A DNA stretch of 64,000 nucleotides. It comes from Aquatica leii. Its lineage: Eukaryota > Arthropoda > Insecta > Coleoptera > Lampyridae. A program made the translations under genes and the position numbers. The DNA lies in assembly GCA_035610365.1 (NCBI GenBank), contig CM069435.1, positions 88,197,389-88,261,388 of the forward strand, given 5' to 3'. Below the pieces are notes generated by a model that did not search any database, was not told the DNA's origin, and saw nothing but the letters and a program-made list of their open reading frames with translations. Below, one piece after another: positions 47,334 to 58,369 of the stretch. Position 1 is the first letter of the stretch. Every line of letters begins with the position of its first letter.

Positions 47334-47740
47334 GTATTCTGTTTAGTTTTTTATTATCATGGTTTGAGTTTTTTGAACAGATAACAAAAATTTTAGGTTT
47401 TGTTTGAACATTTGGTTGGCGTTATGTTTTTCTTTGTTTTGAAACAACGCATTAAATTAGTTTCATTGTCACACTTTTGTAAAAAAATATTTAAAGAACT
47501 TCTGGGTTTAGATTTTTTATTATCATGGATCCAGTTTGTATATAGATTTTGTTACATTCGGTGTGCACCTTGTTAATGAAAATGTCGTATCTGCTTTGGA
47601 AATTGATCAGATAGTTCACTAATAAACTTTTAAAACTCAAGTTAAATAACCTAGCAGATGTTGATTGTTTTTAAATTTGTTTCATGACACACTGTAGGTT
47701 TTGATAAATATTTTTCAGTTTACATCAAAAATCGTAGTCG
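47334..47740. repeat. Tandem array D2, right segment
   Basis: Copies of ATCATGGTTTGAGTTTTTTG, GGTTTTGTTTGAACATTTGG, TTGGCGTTATGTTTTTCTTT and the AACAACGCATTAAATTAG / TTTCATTGTCACACTTTTG motif continue the array seen left of 42136. Confidence 0.65.
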
Positions 47741-47764
47741 GTGTTTTGTTTTGATCGAAGCTAC

Positions 47765-48170
47765 TTGTTTTAGATTATAGAAGATAAAGAATACCTAATT
47801 GGCATCGCTTAATTTTAAGCAAAAATGGAATAATCGCTATTACTTTGGTGCAAAGCAAGTGGTGATTTTACGAGTTAAATTTAAATAGATATTTTAAATA
47901 AAGTTAAATATAAGGAAGCGGCTAGTAATAAAATAACTATTACAACGGTTTTACACTACATATTAACTAATAATTTGTATAGAAAAGGTAACATACCATA
48001 CATGGGATTATTGGCGCAGCGAATAAATGTTTAATAATTGATGTTAAAAAAAAAAAAATTCTAACTTTTTGTTGTACGCCACTGCATATTGGTATCAAGT
48101 TGACTTCAGTTTGCGCTGCTCCTCTATCTTCTACTATAATCTCAGCAACCTGTAAATACAACCATTAATT
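47765..48170. repeat. Repeat P copy 2, uninterrupted (empty site for the pogo insertion)
   Basis: It aligns with 17733-17935 followed directly by 26290-26530. Across the junction it reads GCTAGTAATAAAATAACTAT then TACAACGGTTTTACAC, with a single TA (47935-47936) where copy 1 has the pogo element between two TAs. A minus-strand reading, GAAQTEVNLIPICSGVQQKV, is open in this copy only, so coding function is doubtful. Confidence 0.8.
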
Positions 48171-49070
48171 TTTTGAATAAATAAAATACACCTTTTCAAA
48201 AGCTTTTCGTTTGTATTGAATTTTACGTTTGCGTCGTGACATTGTTGCCACGTGTCGAATTTTAGAGCGCAATTAAAGATATAAAATAAAAGCCCCTTTA
48301 TAATTCGGAATAAAACTAAAGATAATGAAATTTGTGAAAATGGAAACGAAAACCGAACAATAATTACAACATTTTGTCGGGTATTAAAAGTTTTATGACC
48401 CGACTTTTAAGATGTCTTCCTTCTGTTTAATTATTTACATTAACTAACGCAGTGATCCCATTAATTTGATTCCGTAATTGTTTCCTGCTTACTGGTCTAG
48501 AATTGAGTGAATCATTTGAGAGAGAGTACTTAATCGCATGCCATGTTAATTATTCTCTTCGACATTTTTTTTTCGCTCGTTGCGTTCGCACGAATTTGAA
48601 AAAAAACTAGGAATGAGCGAACAACGCGACGACAAAAAAAGAAAGACGGTGTCGACGTGTGGCTTTAAAACAAAAGTGTGTCAGTTTTAAAAAGGGGTGG
48701 AATTTTAGAGGGCTGTTGGGAATTTCGGTTAATGAACTGTCCTATTGAAACTCGCGGAGTGCTCTTCAATTTTCAAGATACTCCGCGAATTTAAAACTGG
48801 GTTATTTTTGCATCGCCCTCTTAAGTTTACGGCGTTTAATGTTCGTTTTATTAATACACGATTTTTGACATATTTGCTTTTAATTTTTTTTATTTGCCGC
48901 GTTTTCGCTTAAGCGTTTCGTCGGGACTATTATACGGATAATTTTTTTTATTTTATGGAGTAGATTTATAATTACTTTTGACACTAGTTAATTAATAGCC
49001 ATTGCCAACTTTACAAAAAGAACTTAGTTCTTTATAAAGTTTATATATGACATAGCTTGGTTTGGCAATG
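48171..49070. other. Single-copy DNA, probable intron
   Basis: No gene or repeat recognised. An inverted pair near 48737-48800 (ACTCGCGGAGTGCTCTTCAA and the facing AGATACTCCGCGAATT) forms an imperfect palindrome of about 65 bp. Confidence 0.4.
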
Positions 49071-49569
49071 TTGTCAAAAAAATTATATTTTATACTTTGG
49101 GGCGTGGTTAAGCGAAATGATTTTTGTATAGGTTAAGACTTAGTTGCGTGGACACTTAAATTGTTGGTTTAAGCATTTTTTTGCATCTCCGTTCCGAAAA
49201 ACTTGTTTAGTTTTGAAGACGTGGTTAACTGAACCGTAGGTGTGGATAATTTTGGCATGGTTAAAAAACAGTCTACGTAGTCTCATTTTTGAGTAAGGTT
49301 TAGTTGGATTAAATGTACTTGGACATTTGTTTTTTTCACTAATGTTTCTTTTTTATACATTTTTTTTAGAAATAGGAGATTTATTCGCGTTGCATATCTA
49401 ATATGAACTTGAAGAGGATTCATGATTATTCAAAATGTAGGCGGGAACTTTGAACCGTAAGCGTTTGTATGAATTGCAACTTCTTGTTTGTCTAGTAGTG
49501 GTTTGAGTTGGCGGCGATTTAGTTGATAACGTTTGATTATCATTACTACAGCAACCAAATCATTTTAAG
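49071..49569. repeat. Degenerate array E, left segment
   Basis: The words GGGGCGTGGTTAAG, GACGTGGTTAACTGAACCG, GTGTGGATAATTTTGGC, ATGGTTAAAAAACAG and GGTTTAAGC recur at short intervals. Similar words (GGGCGTGGCTATTTGAACCG, GGCGTGGTTATCGG, GGGCGTGGTTAATAG) continue at 61410-61640, on the other side of the LINE. Confidence 0.5.
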
Positions 49570-50490
49570 AGATTGGAACGCAGTCTGTGCTACACATTTA
49601 ACAACTTATTAATCCAACGTCAGAGAAGGATACATAATATGTTTCGGGTTCCTAGGTGATGTGGACTATACCATGGCACGGTTACTGTTTCGGTGGTTAG
49701 GATATGAACAGATCTAACCAAAGAATTAAAGGGTTTCATCCGTTTTAGACGCTTTGAAGATAGTCTTGTTCGGATAGTACAAGATAGCGTTATAACCCTC
49801 AACGAAGGAGACCATACGAAAACAAATTCACTTGAACAATACAGAAGATACTTTAATACTTGTCATTAGTAACCATAGGATATCAGTCAGATTTGCATGT
49901 AGTTATATAAAGTAAGAAATATATGCAACACATCGTACAGCTGAGCTAGTGAAACCTTATAGATAAGGTAATAAACCTCTTAAAACAACTAGATGGAGAA
50001 ACATTTAATACTTGTAAGCTTGCACAAGACAATACTAACACTCTCAAGGGGATAAAGGACTCTCTTGGTAGTGTCAGGAGTCTTATGAGTCAACTTAATT
50101 TCAGTAAGATACAAAGCACCTTAAACGGCGACAAAGAACGGATGGGCAACGATACTATTACTCCAACTGAAACGAGGGTCTCTTATTGTGCAAAATTTAA
50201 AAAAGACGTGGAAAAACAGCAGACGTAAAATATCTTATCTTGTCGAGAAAGTCTACATGGCCACCAAAAAAAGCTCTTTTCAAACCTTAGCAAAAGTGAC
50301 GACGAGTGATATGGCCAAACTACACCATGCCCTACAAGAGAGATCCCAAATTGAAAAAATCAAACAGGGCAAACTCATCACAGTACGAATCGTCCAAACG
50401 TTATTTATAGAAAATGACACCAACGACACAAGACTCCATTACGTTTGTACAAATGCTAGACGGATTGGAAGAAAAAAAAGTATTCGAAGT
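49570..50490 (+). mobile_element. R1-clade LINE, 5' part (left of the BEL insertion)
   Basis: The plus strand shows a leader and the start of ORF1: KYLILVSLHKTILTLSRG-like text near 50000, then frames with TTSDMAKLHHALQERSQIEK (about 50304) and SITFVQMLDGLEEKKVFEV (about 50430-50490). The last reading continues without a frame change on the far side of the BEL element, after one copy of its 5-bp target duplication. The 5' end is not sharply defined; array E ends near 49560. Stops and frame changes are present. Confidence 0.65.
50188..50490 (+). pseudogene. ORF1 N-terminal part of the interrupted LINE
   Basis: A lysine-rich frame (MQNLKKTWKNSRRKISYLVE, then TTSDMAKLHHALQERSQIEK) runs from 50188 and is overtaken near 50400 by a second frame reading MTPTTQDSITFVQMLDGLEE then KKVFEV. 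This resembles the segment before the gag-like core of R1-clade ORF1 proteins. The piece ends at the BEL insertion site (target GAAGT). Confidence 0.55.
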
Positions 50491-50787
50491 TGGTTAAGTT
50501 TAAATGTTAAAGGTCGTATAGGCAACACAACCTACGACTATGTTTGTAAAGTCTGTACCCTCCTTTAGGGAAGTTTTCAGTTTTAATTTAAATTTTTGTA
50601 CAGGGCGCATGTATCACATGACTTGGTAAGAGGGGATAATTCCCGATTAGCATTAGTAAAGCATTAGTATTAGAACGTTAGAAAAAGTAACATTTTTAAG
50701 TTTGAATAACGTGGCATTTTTTAGTGAGATGTATAATCAATAAAATAAAATAACAAAAAATATACAGTCCATTGCTAAACTAAACCA
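50491..50787 (+). repeat. 5' LTR of the BEL/Pao element
   Basis: 297 bp, TG...CA ends, matching 56918-57214 with no difference noticed. It contains AATCAATAAAATAAAATAAC near its 3' side, which may include the polyadenylation signal. Confidence 0.95.
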
Positions 50788-50790
50788 TTT

Positions 50791-50808
50791 TGGTCCTTCG
50801 AGCCGGAT
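50791..50808 (+). promoter_or_regulatory. Primer-binding site, tRNA-Tyr type
   Basis: TGGTCCTTCGAGCCGGAT is the reverse complement of the 3' end of insect tRNA-Tyr (..ATCCGGCTCGAAGGA plus CCA). It lies three bases past the 5' LTR. Confidence 0.85.
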
Positions 50809-51395
50809 TATTTATTTAAATAATCCAGAAATCAACGTAAACTATGGTGAAATCATCTCATCCTAAAGAATCATACACGCGTTCAACATAATCATAACCC
50901 AGCGACCATTTGGTACATCGCTGTTCTCTACTTGGAGAAGGGTTCATCTACGATCGTTGTTTGCAAGTAAGAAAATCATCAGCAACGAGATCAAATTTCA
51001 TCATACACATCTTTATATGGAGAAAATGGCGGCTCCTCATCAATTTTAAATGTCCTCGTGCATTGGCGGGAATTCACGCATCATATCCTACATTACGCAA
51101 CAGCGAAATCTGCGTTATCGACTACGCTCACTTCGAAAAAAGGTACGTTTCCTTGCTATTGTATTTCCCTCGTTTCCCTCCAAAGCATCTACAATCATAA
51201 CCTATGTTATTAACATAACCCATCATAACCTATCTTATTTATGCCAAAACAAACTTTGATTTGGGTGTTATCAATTGATTATCTATTTTTACAATCATAT
51301 TTATAACGTCCCATTTGGATTTTGCATTACAAATAGTTATTTGTTGCATTTATTATCATTTATCTACTTATAAACAATATCTTTGCATTGTCACA

Positions 51396-54300
51396 ATGGC
51401 AAGTAAAGAGCAAAAGGAAATTAAACGTTTAACTTCTAGTGTAGAAATCATGAACGAAAAGGTACAATCGTTTAAAGATTTGTTGGAAATCGTACATAAT
51501 CAACCTGCAACCGATCTAACATTAATGAAATTATCATTACGATTGGAACAGTTCAAACCAATCAACACAAAATATGAAGACTTAGCTATTCAGTTAAGTG
51601 CTTTAAACATGGAAATTAATCCTTCTGTAAAAGAGTTCGAAGAACAGTACTTCGACCTTGTGGCACAGGCATCTAATCTCTTAGAACTTAATCGTATTAA
51701 TCAATTATCAAATATCGACACCTCAATCAATAGTACAAGTAATAACTTGACCTTTTCTAATGACAATAGTAATGTGAAATTACCTACACTAAATGTTCCT
51801 TCATTCAACGGTACATTCTCTGACTGGATTGGTTTCTTCGATACCTTTACAGCCTTGATACATAATAATCCAAAACTAACCAATATTGAAAAATTCTTCT
51901 ATCTTCAAAATTCATTAAAGGGTTCCGCAAGAGAATTAATTCAAGAATTAACTGCAACTTCTTCTAACTATGAAATTGCAATCAACATGCTCAAAGATAG
52001 GTATCATAATGAAAAACTTATTATCTTTTCACACTTGGAAGGCTTGTTCGACATCCCCAAATTAAATAAAGAATCTGCTGTTGATCTTAGAAAGTTTTAC
52101 GATAGGGTTACGCGTCATCTGCGTGCTCTTGATAACATGCATCTATCTGATGAATCATTTAAGGCTGGTGCCATAGCCTACATCATAAAATCTAAATTGG
52201 ATCAGCGTACAGCAGGCGAATACTGTAAATTTAATGTTAAAAAGATACCGTCTATTACAACAACTCTAACCTTTCTATCAGAAAGATGTATCATGTTGGA
52301 AGATGTTCTAAATAATCAGAGAACTTCCTACGACAATAAACCTAATTCATCTAAATACCAAAACCCTAAAGGTGTTTCTAACATAAAACAATCATTTGCT
52401 GTAACTAACAGCGAGCATTGCCCAGTTTGTAATGCTAATCACTATTTATATCTTTGCCCTAAATTTTTGGGTTACTCAGTCAAACAAAGATTTGACAAGG
52501 TAGCTGAACTGAGAATCTGCAAGAATTGCTTCAGGCATAATGCCAATCAAAAATGTTTTTCTACTCACAAATGTAAATATTGTCAAAGGGCGCATAACAA
52601 TCTTTTATGTTTCTTTAGCAGACCTAAGACAGAAACATCCAATATTGCAACTACTGCAGATACAGCTACCGTTGATAACACTGATGTCTCTATAGAAGCT
52701 TCCGTTCCGGCATCACTTTCTTGCATTAGTGTTAACTCAGACGAGGTTTTATTATCTACTGCTCTCATCAGGGTTAAGTCTTCAGACGGGTCCTGGCAAG
52801 CAGCAAGGTGTCTTCTCGACTCAGCAAGCCAGTCAAATTTTATCACTACTCAGTTTTGCGCTCGAATAGGTAGTAAACTGAATCCGACTAATGCAGTTGT
52901 CTTCGGCATAAACTCAAAAACTTCTAGTTTAGAAGGTGTCACACATATACAAATTGCATCACGCTTTAGCAATTTTAAAATTGGATTATCTTGTCTAGTG
53001 ATTCCAACAATCTCTCGAAGTCTGCCATCGTTAACATTTAACAAATCCCAGCTTGCAATTCCAAGTGAAATTAGCTTAGCTGATAACAACTTTAATCAAT
53101 CATCTCCAATTGATATTTTAATTGGGGCTTCTCTTTTCTATCATTTGTTAAGCGAAGGTCAGATATCGCTAGGTAAAGGAAACCCAACTCTACAAAAAAC
53201 AGTACTTGGATGGGTAATATCAGGAAATTTGTCTAACCACTTACCATCAAAGGCTAAAACAAATACTACTGTTTTGCACTCCAGCATAACATATGATCAT
53301 CAGATATCTAACAACGACTTAGATAAATCTTTAACCAAATTTTGGTCAACCGAAAGTATTGACCCTATCAACAGATCCTCTTTATTGTCAGCCGAAGAAA
53401 GATTCTGTCAAAATCATTTTTGTGAGACCATTACTCAAGGACCAGATGGTCGTCTTACTGTATCGATACCATTCAAATCAACTCTTTCTCAGTTAGGCGA
53501 ATCCAAAGGTCAAGCTCTTCGTAGATTATATAACCTAGAAAAAAGGTTTACGGTTAATCCCGAACTGCGTGAGAAATACTATCAATTTATGCATGATTAC
53601 ATAGCATTGGGTCACATGACCAGGGTTGACGTAGAGGTTCATGATGAGATCACTTTTGGATCAAACAATACTCTCTCCACATTTGGTGGCGACGTTAATG
53701 TTGACAACATCCCAGACTATTTTTTGCCTCATCATGCCATATGCAAATTGGACTCATTAACGACAAGGCTTCGGGTAGTTTTTGACGGAAGTGCTAAAAC
53801 TGAATCCAATCTATCTTTAAATCAAGTTCAGTGCGTAGGTCCTGTTATCCAAGAGGATTTGTTCTCGATACTGCTCAGGTTCCGTCAGCACAAATTTGCC
53901 TTAACAGGCGATGTAGAAAAAATGTATCGTATGATACAAATCCATCCTCATTTAAGAAAATTTCAGCGCATTCTTTGGCGTGAAAATCCTACTAGCCGAG
54001 TTGAAACATATGAACTAAATACCATTACATATGGAACTTCTTCTGCAAGCTATCTAGCAACCCGTTGTTTGCAATATTTAGCTGATTTAAATCGTAGCAT
54101 CTTCCCCAAGGCATGTTCTATTATCGACTCAAGTTTTTATATGGACGATTTGCTTTATACGTCTGACAGCTTGCAGGAAATTATTGAAATAAAGGACTCT
54201 CTAATTAAAATATTAGGATCAGCAGGGCTCAATATTAGAAAATTCTTATCAAATAACAGCCATATTATGTCCGAATCATCTAAGGCTAATACCTCATTTT

Positions 54301-56702
54301 TTAATGTCCCTATCGGGGAAAGATCTAATGCCAAGGCTTTGGGTTTGTTTTGGAACTCTATTGACGATACTATCCATTATAACCCCAGATTTATCATGAA
54401 CAACGACAAAATTACTAAACGTAGCATCCTTTCAAACATATCGCAGCTTTTCGATCCATTAGGTTTGTTATCTCCAATAATCGTAAAGGGAAAGATTTTT
54501 ATGCAAAGATTATGGGAACTTAAAGTATCATGGGATGAACAAATTCCCGAGCTTATAAACACTGAATGGAATTATTTCAAAAACGAATTAAAATCGCTAA
54601 ACAATCTTCAAATAAGCCGTTGTGTTAAAAATTATCCGTATGATACAATCGAACTACACGGTTTTGCTGATAGCAGCATCACGGCATATGGTGCTTGCAT
54701 TTATGTACGCACTTCTGACGGAAAAGGTTCTTTTTCTACAAACTTACTATGTACCAAGTCACGCATAGCACCCTTGCGTACAATGTCCATCCCTCGCTTA
54801 GAGTTGTGTGCAGCAGTCTTGCTAGCGCAATTAATGTTAAAGGTTAAATCATCGTTAACTATGAAAATCGATCATATATTTCTCTGGACTGATAGCATGA
54901 TAGTGCTAAATTGGATAAATTCTCCACCAAATAAATTCAAAACTTTTATAGCCAATCGCGTTGCTATGATACAAGAACATTTTGAGATCTCCTTTTGGCA
55001 TCATGTTCAATCTCGAGACAATCCTGCAGACCTTATTTCCAGGGGTTTAACCGCATCTGAAATATTAACCAACAATCTTTGGTGGCACGGTCCTAAATTT
55101 CTAACAAGGATCATATTACCTTCTCGTCTCCAAATTGCAGAAATTAACCAGAGCGACAGTCTCGAACTAAAATCTACATCTTGTGTTTTAGTAAATCAGA
55201 TATCTCATAATTTTAATTTATTCACAAAATATTCCACTTTAACAAGGCTGCAGAGAATAACAGCCTGGTGTCTAAGGTTCATCGGTAATTGCCATCCTTC
55301 AGCAACTAAAATATCATCAACTACTCTTACAATTGATGAATTAAATTGTTCGATGCATAAACTTGTTAAACTATGTCAATCTGAATCATTTTCTAACGAA
55401 ATCCAAACTCTTGAATTGAGCCGTAAGCTAAATCCGAAATGTAAAATTCTCTCTTTAAATCCATTCTTAGATAACAATAAATTGTTAAGAGTTGGAGGTC
55501 GCATCAGAAATTCAAATTTCCATTTTGACAAGAAGCATCCACTCTTGCTTCCCAAAAGTCATCCTTTAACAATTATGATCATAGGATATTATCATGCCAA
55601 ATTATTACACTGTGGATCACAACAATTATTAAGCATCATCCGTGAGCAGTATTGGCCTATATCAGGCAAAAATACAATAAAAGGTTATATACGCAAATGT
55701 GTTAAATGTTTCAAGGTAAACCCAACATCTAAGAACCCCATTATGGGCAATTTGCCAACAAAGCGTTTAGAAATGAATACTCCAGCTTTCTATAACACCG
55801 GTTTAGACTACGCAGGTCCAATTATGATACGAGACCGTAAAACACGTGGATCTAAATTAATTAAAGCGTATATATGCATTTTTGTATGTTTGGTTACTCG
55901 AGCCATTCATCTAGAACTAGTCACAGACTTAACTACTCTTTCATTCATTTCTACATTAAAGCGCTTCATAGCTCGGCGTGGAAAACCGCATACTTTATCC
56001 AGTGACAATGCAAAGAATTTTGTTGGTGCTTATCATCATTTAAAGGAATTATACAAATTTTTGAAACTAAAGGATACACAAAATTATCTTTCCAACTATT
56101 TGAATGCAGAATCCATCAAGTGGGAGTTCATAACTCCTCGCGCTCCTCATCAAGGAGGAATTTGGGAAACTGGAATAAAATCCATTAAATCACATTTAAA
56201 AAAGGTTTTAGGTAATACCACATTATGTTTTGAAGACTTTTACACAGTCTTGACCCAAATCGAAGCCGTTTTAAATTCACGGCCACTATCCTGCTTATCT
56301 TCCGATCCAGAGGACATCAACCCTCTAACTCCAGGTCATTTTCTAATAGGCCGATCCCTTTGTGCCTTACCCGAACCTAACTTTTTACCAAACAATGAAA
56401 ACCGACTATCTCTTTACCAACGTACCCAGCGAATCGTGCAACATTTTTGGAAACGTTGGAGTGTCGAAATTGTACCTGAACTACAAAAAAGAAGCAAATG
56501 GTTTACACACCTGCCAGATCTTCTTCAAGTGGGCACCTTAGTGCTTATCCGTGAGGACAACCAACCTCCTTTAAACTGGCCTTTAGGTCGTGTACTTCAA
56601 ATCCATCGAGGTACGGACGGCGTTATACGATCCGCAACTTTAAAAACTTTGAACAACATAATTTCACGTCCCGTAAACAAATTGTGCGTGTTGTTAAATT
56701 AA
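51396..56702 (+). CDS. BEL/Pao gag-pol polyprotein
   Basis: The frame is open from an in-frame ATG at 51315, but the second ATG at 51396 (MASKEQKEIKRL, in a CACAATGGC context) gives the usual gag start and 1768 residues. Residue numbers count from 51315. DUF1759-type gag lies around 165-320 (DWIGFFDTFTALIHN). Zinc-knuckle cysteines and histidines occupy about 368-435 (HCPVCNANHYLYLCP, CKNCFRHN, CKYCQRAHNNLLC). The aspartic protease has CLLDSASQSNFI near 498. Reverse transcriptase includes LTGDVEKMYRMI near 863 and YMDD near 942. The RNase H region has HGFADSSITAYGACIYV near 1114 and WTDSMIVLNWI near 1190. The integrase zinc region runs 1424-1465. The integrase core has LDYAGP (1497), SSDNAKNF (1562) and GGIWETGIKS (1613), and a DUF5641-type tail closes the protein. 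The BEL/Pao family makes one Gag-Pol polyprotein cut by its own protease. No envelope gene is present. Confidence 0.95.
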   Translation: MASKEQKEIKRLTSSVEIMNEKVQSFKDLLEIVHNQPATDLTLMKLSLRLEQFKPINTKYEDLAIQLSALNMEINPSVKEFEEQYFDLVAQASNLLELNRINQLSNIDTSINSTSNNLTFSNDNSNVKLPTLNVPSFNGTFSDWIGFFDTFTALIHNNPKLTNIEKFFYLQNSLKGSARELIQELTATSSNYEIAINMLKDRYHNEKLIIFSHLEGLFDIPKLNKESAVDLRKFYDRVTRHLRALDNMHLSDESFKAGAIAYIIKSKLDQRTAGEYCKFNVKKIPSITTTLTFLSERCIMLEDVLNNQRTSYDNKPNSSKYQNPKGVSNIKQSFAVTNSEHCPVCNANHYLYLCPKFLGYSVKQRFDKVAELRICKNCFRHNANQKCFSTHKCKYCQRAHNNLLCFFSRPKTETSNIATTADTATVDNTDVSIEASVPASLSCISVNSDEVLLSTALIRVKSSDGSWQAARCLLDSASQSNFITTQFCARIGSKLNPTNAVVFGINSKTSSLEGVTHIQIASRFSNFKIGLSCLVIPTISRSLPSLTFNKSQLAIPSEISLADNNFNQSSPIDILIGASLFYHLLSEGQISLGKGNPTLQKTVLGWVISGNLSNHLPSKAKTNTTVLHSSITYDHQISNNDLDKSLTKFWSTESIDPINRSSLLSAEERFCQNHFCETITQGPDGRLTVSIPFKSTLSQLGESKGQALRRLYNLEKRFTVNPELREKYYQFMHDYIALGHMTRVDVEVHDEITFGSNNTLSTFGGDVNVDNIPDYFLPHHAICKLDSLTTRLRVVFDGSAKTESNLSLNQVQCVGPVIQEDLFSILLRFRQHKFALTGDVEKMYRMIQIHPHLRKFQRILWRENPTSRVETYELNTITYGTSSASYLATRCLQYLADLNRSIFPKACSIIDSSFYMDDLLYTSDSLQEIIEIKDSLIKILGSAGLNIRKFLSNNSHIMSESSKANTSFFNVPIGERSNAKALGLFWNSIDDTIHYNPRFIMNNDKITKRSILSNISQLFDPLGLLSPIIVKGKIFMQRLWELKVSWDEQIPELINTEWNYFKNELKSLNNLQISRCVKNYPYDTIELHGFADSSITAYGACIYVRTSDGKGSFSTNLLCTKSRIAPLRTMSIPRLELCAAVLLAQLMLKVKSSLTMKIDHIFLWTDSMIVLNWINSPPNKFKTFIANRVAMIQEHFEISFWHHVQSRDNPADLISRGLTASEILTNNLWWHGPKFLTRIILPSRLQIAEINQSDSLELKSTSCVLVNQISHNFNLFTKYSTLTRLQRITAWCLRFIGNCHPSATKISSTTLTIDELNCSMHKLVKLCQSESFSNEIQTLELSRKLNPKCKILSLNPFLDNNKLLRVGGRIRNSNFHFDKKHPLLLPKSHPLTIMIIGYYHAKLLHCGSQQLLSIIREQYWPISGKNTIKGYIRKCVKCFKVNPTSKNPIMGNLPTKRLEMNTPAFYNTGLDYAGPIMIRDRKTRGSKLIKAYICIFVCLVTRAIHLELVTDLTTLSFISTLKRFIARRGKPHTLSSDNAKNFVGAYHHLKELYKFLKLKDTQNYLSNYLNAESIKWEFITPRAPHQGGIWETGIKSIKSHLKKVLGNTTLCFEDFYTVLTQIEAVLNSRPLSCLSSDPEDINPLTPGHFLIGRSLCALPEPNFLPNNENRLSLYQRTQRIVQHFWKRWSVEIVPELQKRSKWFTHLPDLLQVGTLVLIREDNQPPLNWPLGRVLQIHRGTDGVIRSATLKTLNNIISRPVNKLCVLLN

Positions 56703-56902
56703 TGCGCCACAGTGGAAGTGACCTGAACTATTTATGATTCATTTTTTATTATTATTGACATTTGTATTAGCTATATAGCTTAAGTATTTCATTTTGTATA
56801 TATCTTTGATCTATTCTTATTTAGCGACAAATTTATAATTTATTTATCCTGCTTAGTTGTTAGAATTTTAACAGTTTTTTTTTGTTGAAATGTAATCATT
56901 TC

Positions 56903-56917
56903 AAGGTGGGCAGCTTA
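56903..56917 (+). promoter_or_regulatory. Polypurine tract before the 3' LTR
   Basis: AAGGTGGGCAG, followed by CTTA, lies just before the 3' LTR, where BEL/Pao elements prime plus-strand DNA synthesis. Confidence 0.7.
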
Positions 56918-57214
56918 TGGTTAAGTTTAAATGTTAAAGGTCGTATAGGCAACACAACCTACGACTATGTTTGTAAAGTCTGTACCCTCCTTTAGGGAAG
57001 TTTTCAGTTTTAATTTAAATTTTTGTACAGGGCGCATGTATCACATGACTTGGTAAGAGGGGATAATTCCCGATTAGCATTAGTAAAGCATTAGTATTAG
57101 AACGTTAGAAAAAGTAACATTTTTAAGTTTGAATAACGTGGCATTTTTTAGTGAGATGTATAATCAATAAAATAAAATAACAAAAAATATACAGTCCATT
57201 GCTAAACTAAACCA
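56918..57214 (+). repeat. 3' LTR of the BEL/Pao element
   Basis: 297 bp, TG...CA ends, same sequence as 50491-50787 as far as compared; followed directly by GAAGT (57215-57219). Confidence 0.95.
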
Positions 57215-57300
57215 GAAGTAATATATGAGTCTCTGTACAAAATAAGGGCCAGACTAAACATTCTTGGGACCAAAACAATACATATCGACGTCAAAAGTAC

Positions 57301-57819
57301 TTGAATAAAATTACCGTAGCAGCGTTCAAGAGAACTGGAATCGACGCATACATTAAACATTTCACTCCTGTTAAAGCAAGTAAGTTAGACACTTATGGCT
57401 CAATCCTCGCACGTGAAGAATGTAAATCGTATTCAGATCTACTCAAGGAGGTTAAGACAACGCTTACTAATAAAACCGAAAGCGAATCTCTTAAAATTGT
57501 AAAAAAGACAAAAGAAGGCAACCTCTACTTAATAACGGAGGATGTGATCAAGGCTCGATCTATCGATGGTGTACTCGCGAAGGACATGACAAAAGCCGAC
57601 ACCAATATTGCAGTGTTCAGCCGCAACAAGGTTGTCTTACACGTTAGGGACATCGACGAGGTGGCCACACTAGAGGTGGTGGACCAAGCTGTACGTCATA
57701 AAGCCAACGCTTCAAGTGCAAGTTCTTTAAGAATCGGTAAGGTTAGACCGAGTTATAGAGGCAAGCAAATCTTCAGAATAGTAACTGGCCAGATGTTTAT
57801 TGGGATTGAAAACTATTAG
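57301..57819 (+). pseudogene. ORF1 gag-like core of the interrupted LINE
   Basis: The frame KITVAAFKRTGIDAYIK then SYSDLLKEVKTTLTN, LYLITEDVIKARSIDGVL, KVVLHVRDIDEVATLEVVD and ASSLRIGKVRPSYRGKQ fits R1-clade ORF1. In that clade a segment (F...V.....D........G..L......)LLI...........L..........V...R..DLDE.T...E V is followed by RP...G.Q and CCHC knuckles. The frame differs from that of the piece just to the left (a frameshift near 57295) and the knuckles follow in another frame after 57819. Confidence 0.7.
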
Positions 57820-58369
57820 AATCCGTATCATTGCAGGATTGTGGAAAGAAAACCAGATATTAAGTGCCTCAGATTTTGGGAAACCGGACACAGAAAAGAA
57901 TTGCCGTGAACCTAATAGATGGCATTGGTGCGATAACTGCACACAATAAGAGAGAATGTAAATACCGTAGGGTTTGATTTTTATGCAAAACGACAGATCA
58001 CACACTGTGGTCAGCGGCGTGCCCTAAATTTTTCGGTAGCGTCAAAGTTAGAATAAATAAGACAAAATAACGCGATACAGAAGGAAAATGTCAAAATATT
58101 ACAAATTAAGTTAAGTAGAAGAAGGGATGCACATGATCTGTTGTGTACCACCACTATAACGAAGGGGGTAGACATCACAGTCATATCAAAACCCAATATA
58201 ATAAAAGCCAAAGCACCTGGTTTTATGATGGACCTCGAGGAAACAGTTGCAATTGTTTCTTTCGGACAGATTCTAATCTTAAAGTCGCAAAAAGATTAAA
58301 GGGAGATGTTGCAGTAGAATTAGTTGACTTCTACATATATTCCTCTTACATATCTCTATAAACAATCAC

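Larger units (their letters stand above)
50491..57214 (+). mobile_element. BEL/Pao LTR retrotransposon, 6724 bp, apparently whole
   Basis: Two 297-bp LTRs (50491-50787 and 56918-57214) start TGGTTAAG and end AAACCA and look identical by eye. The target duplication GAAGT is at 50486-50490 and 57215-57219. Three bases after the 5' LTR lies a tRNA-Tyr-type primer site, and a purine tract precedes the 3' LTR. One long frame encodes gag and pol in the BEL/Pao order. No break was noticed. Identical LTRs mean a very recent insertion. The element landed in ORF1 of an R1-clade LINE. Confidence 0.95.
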
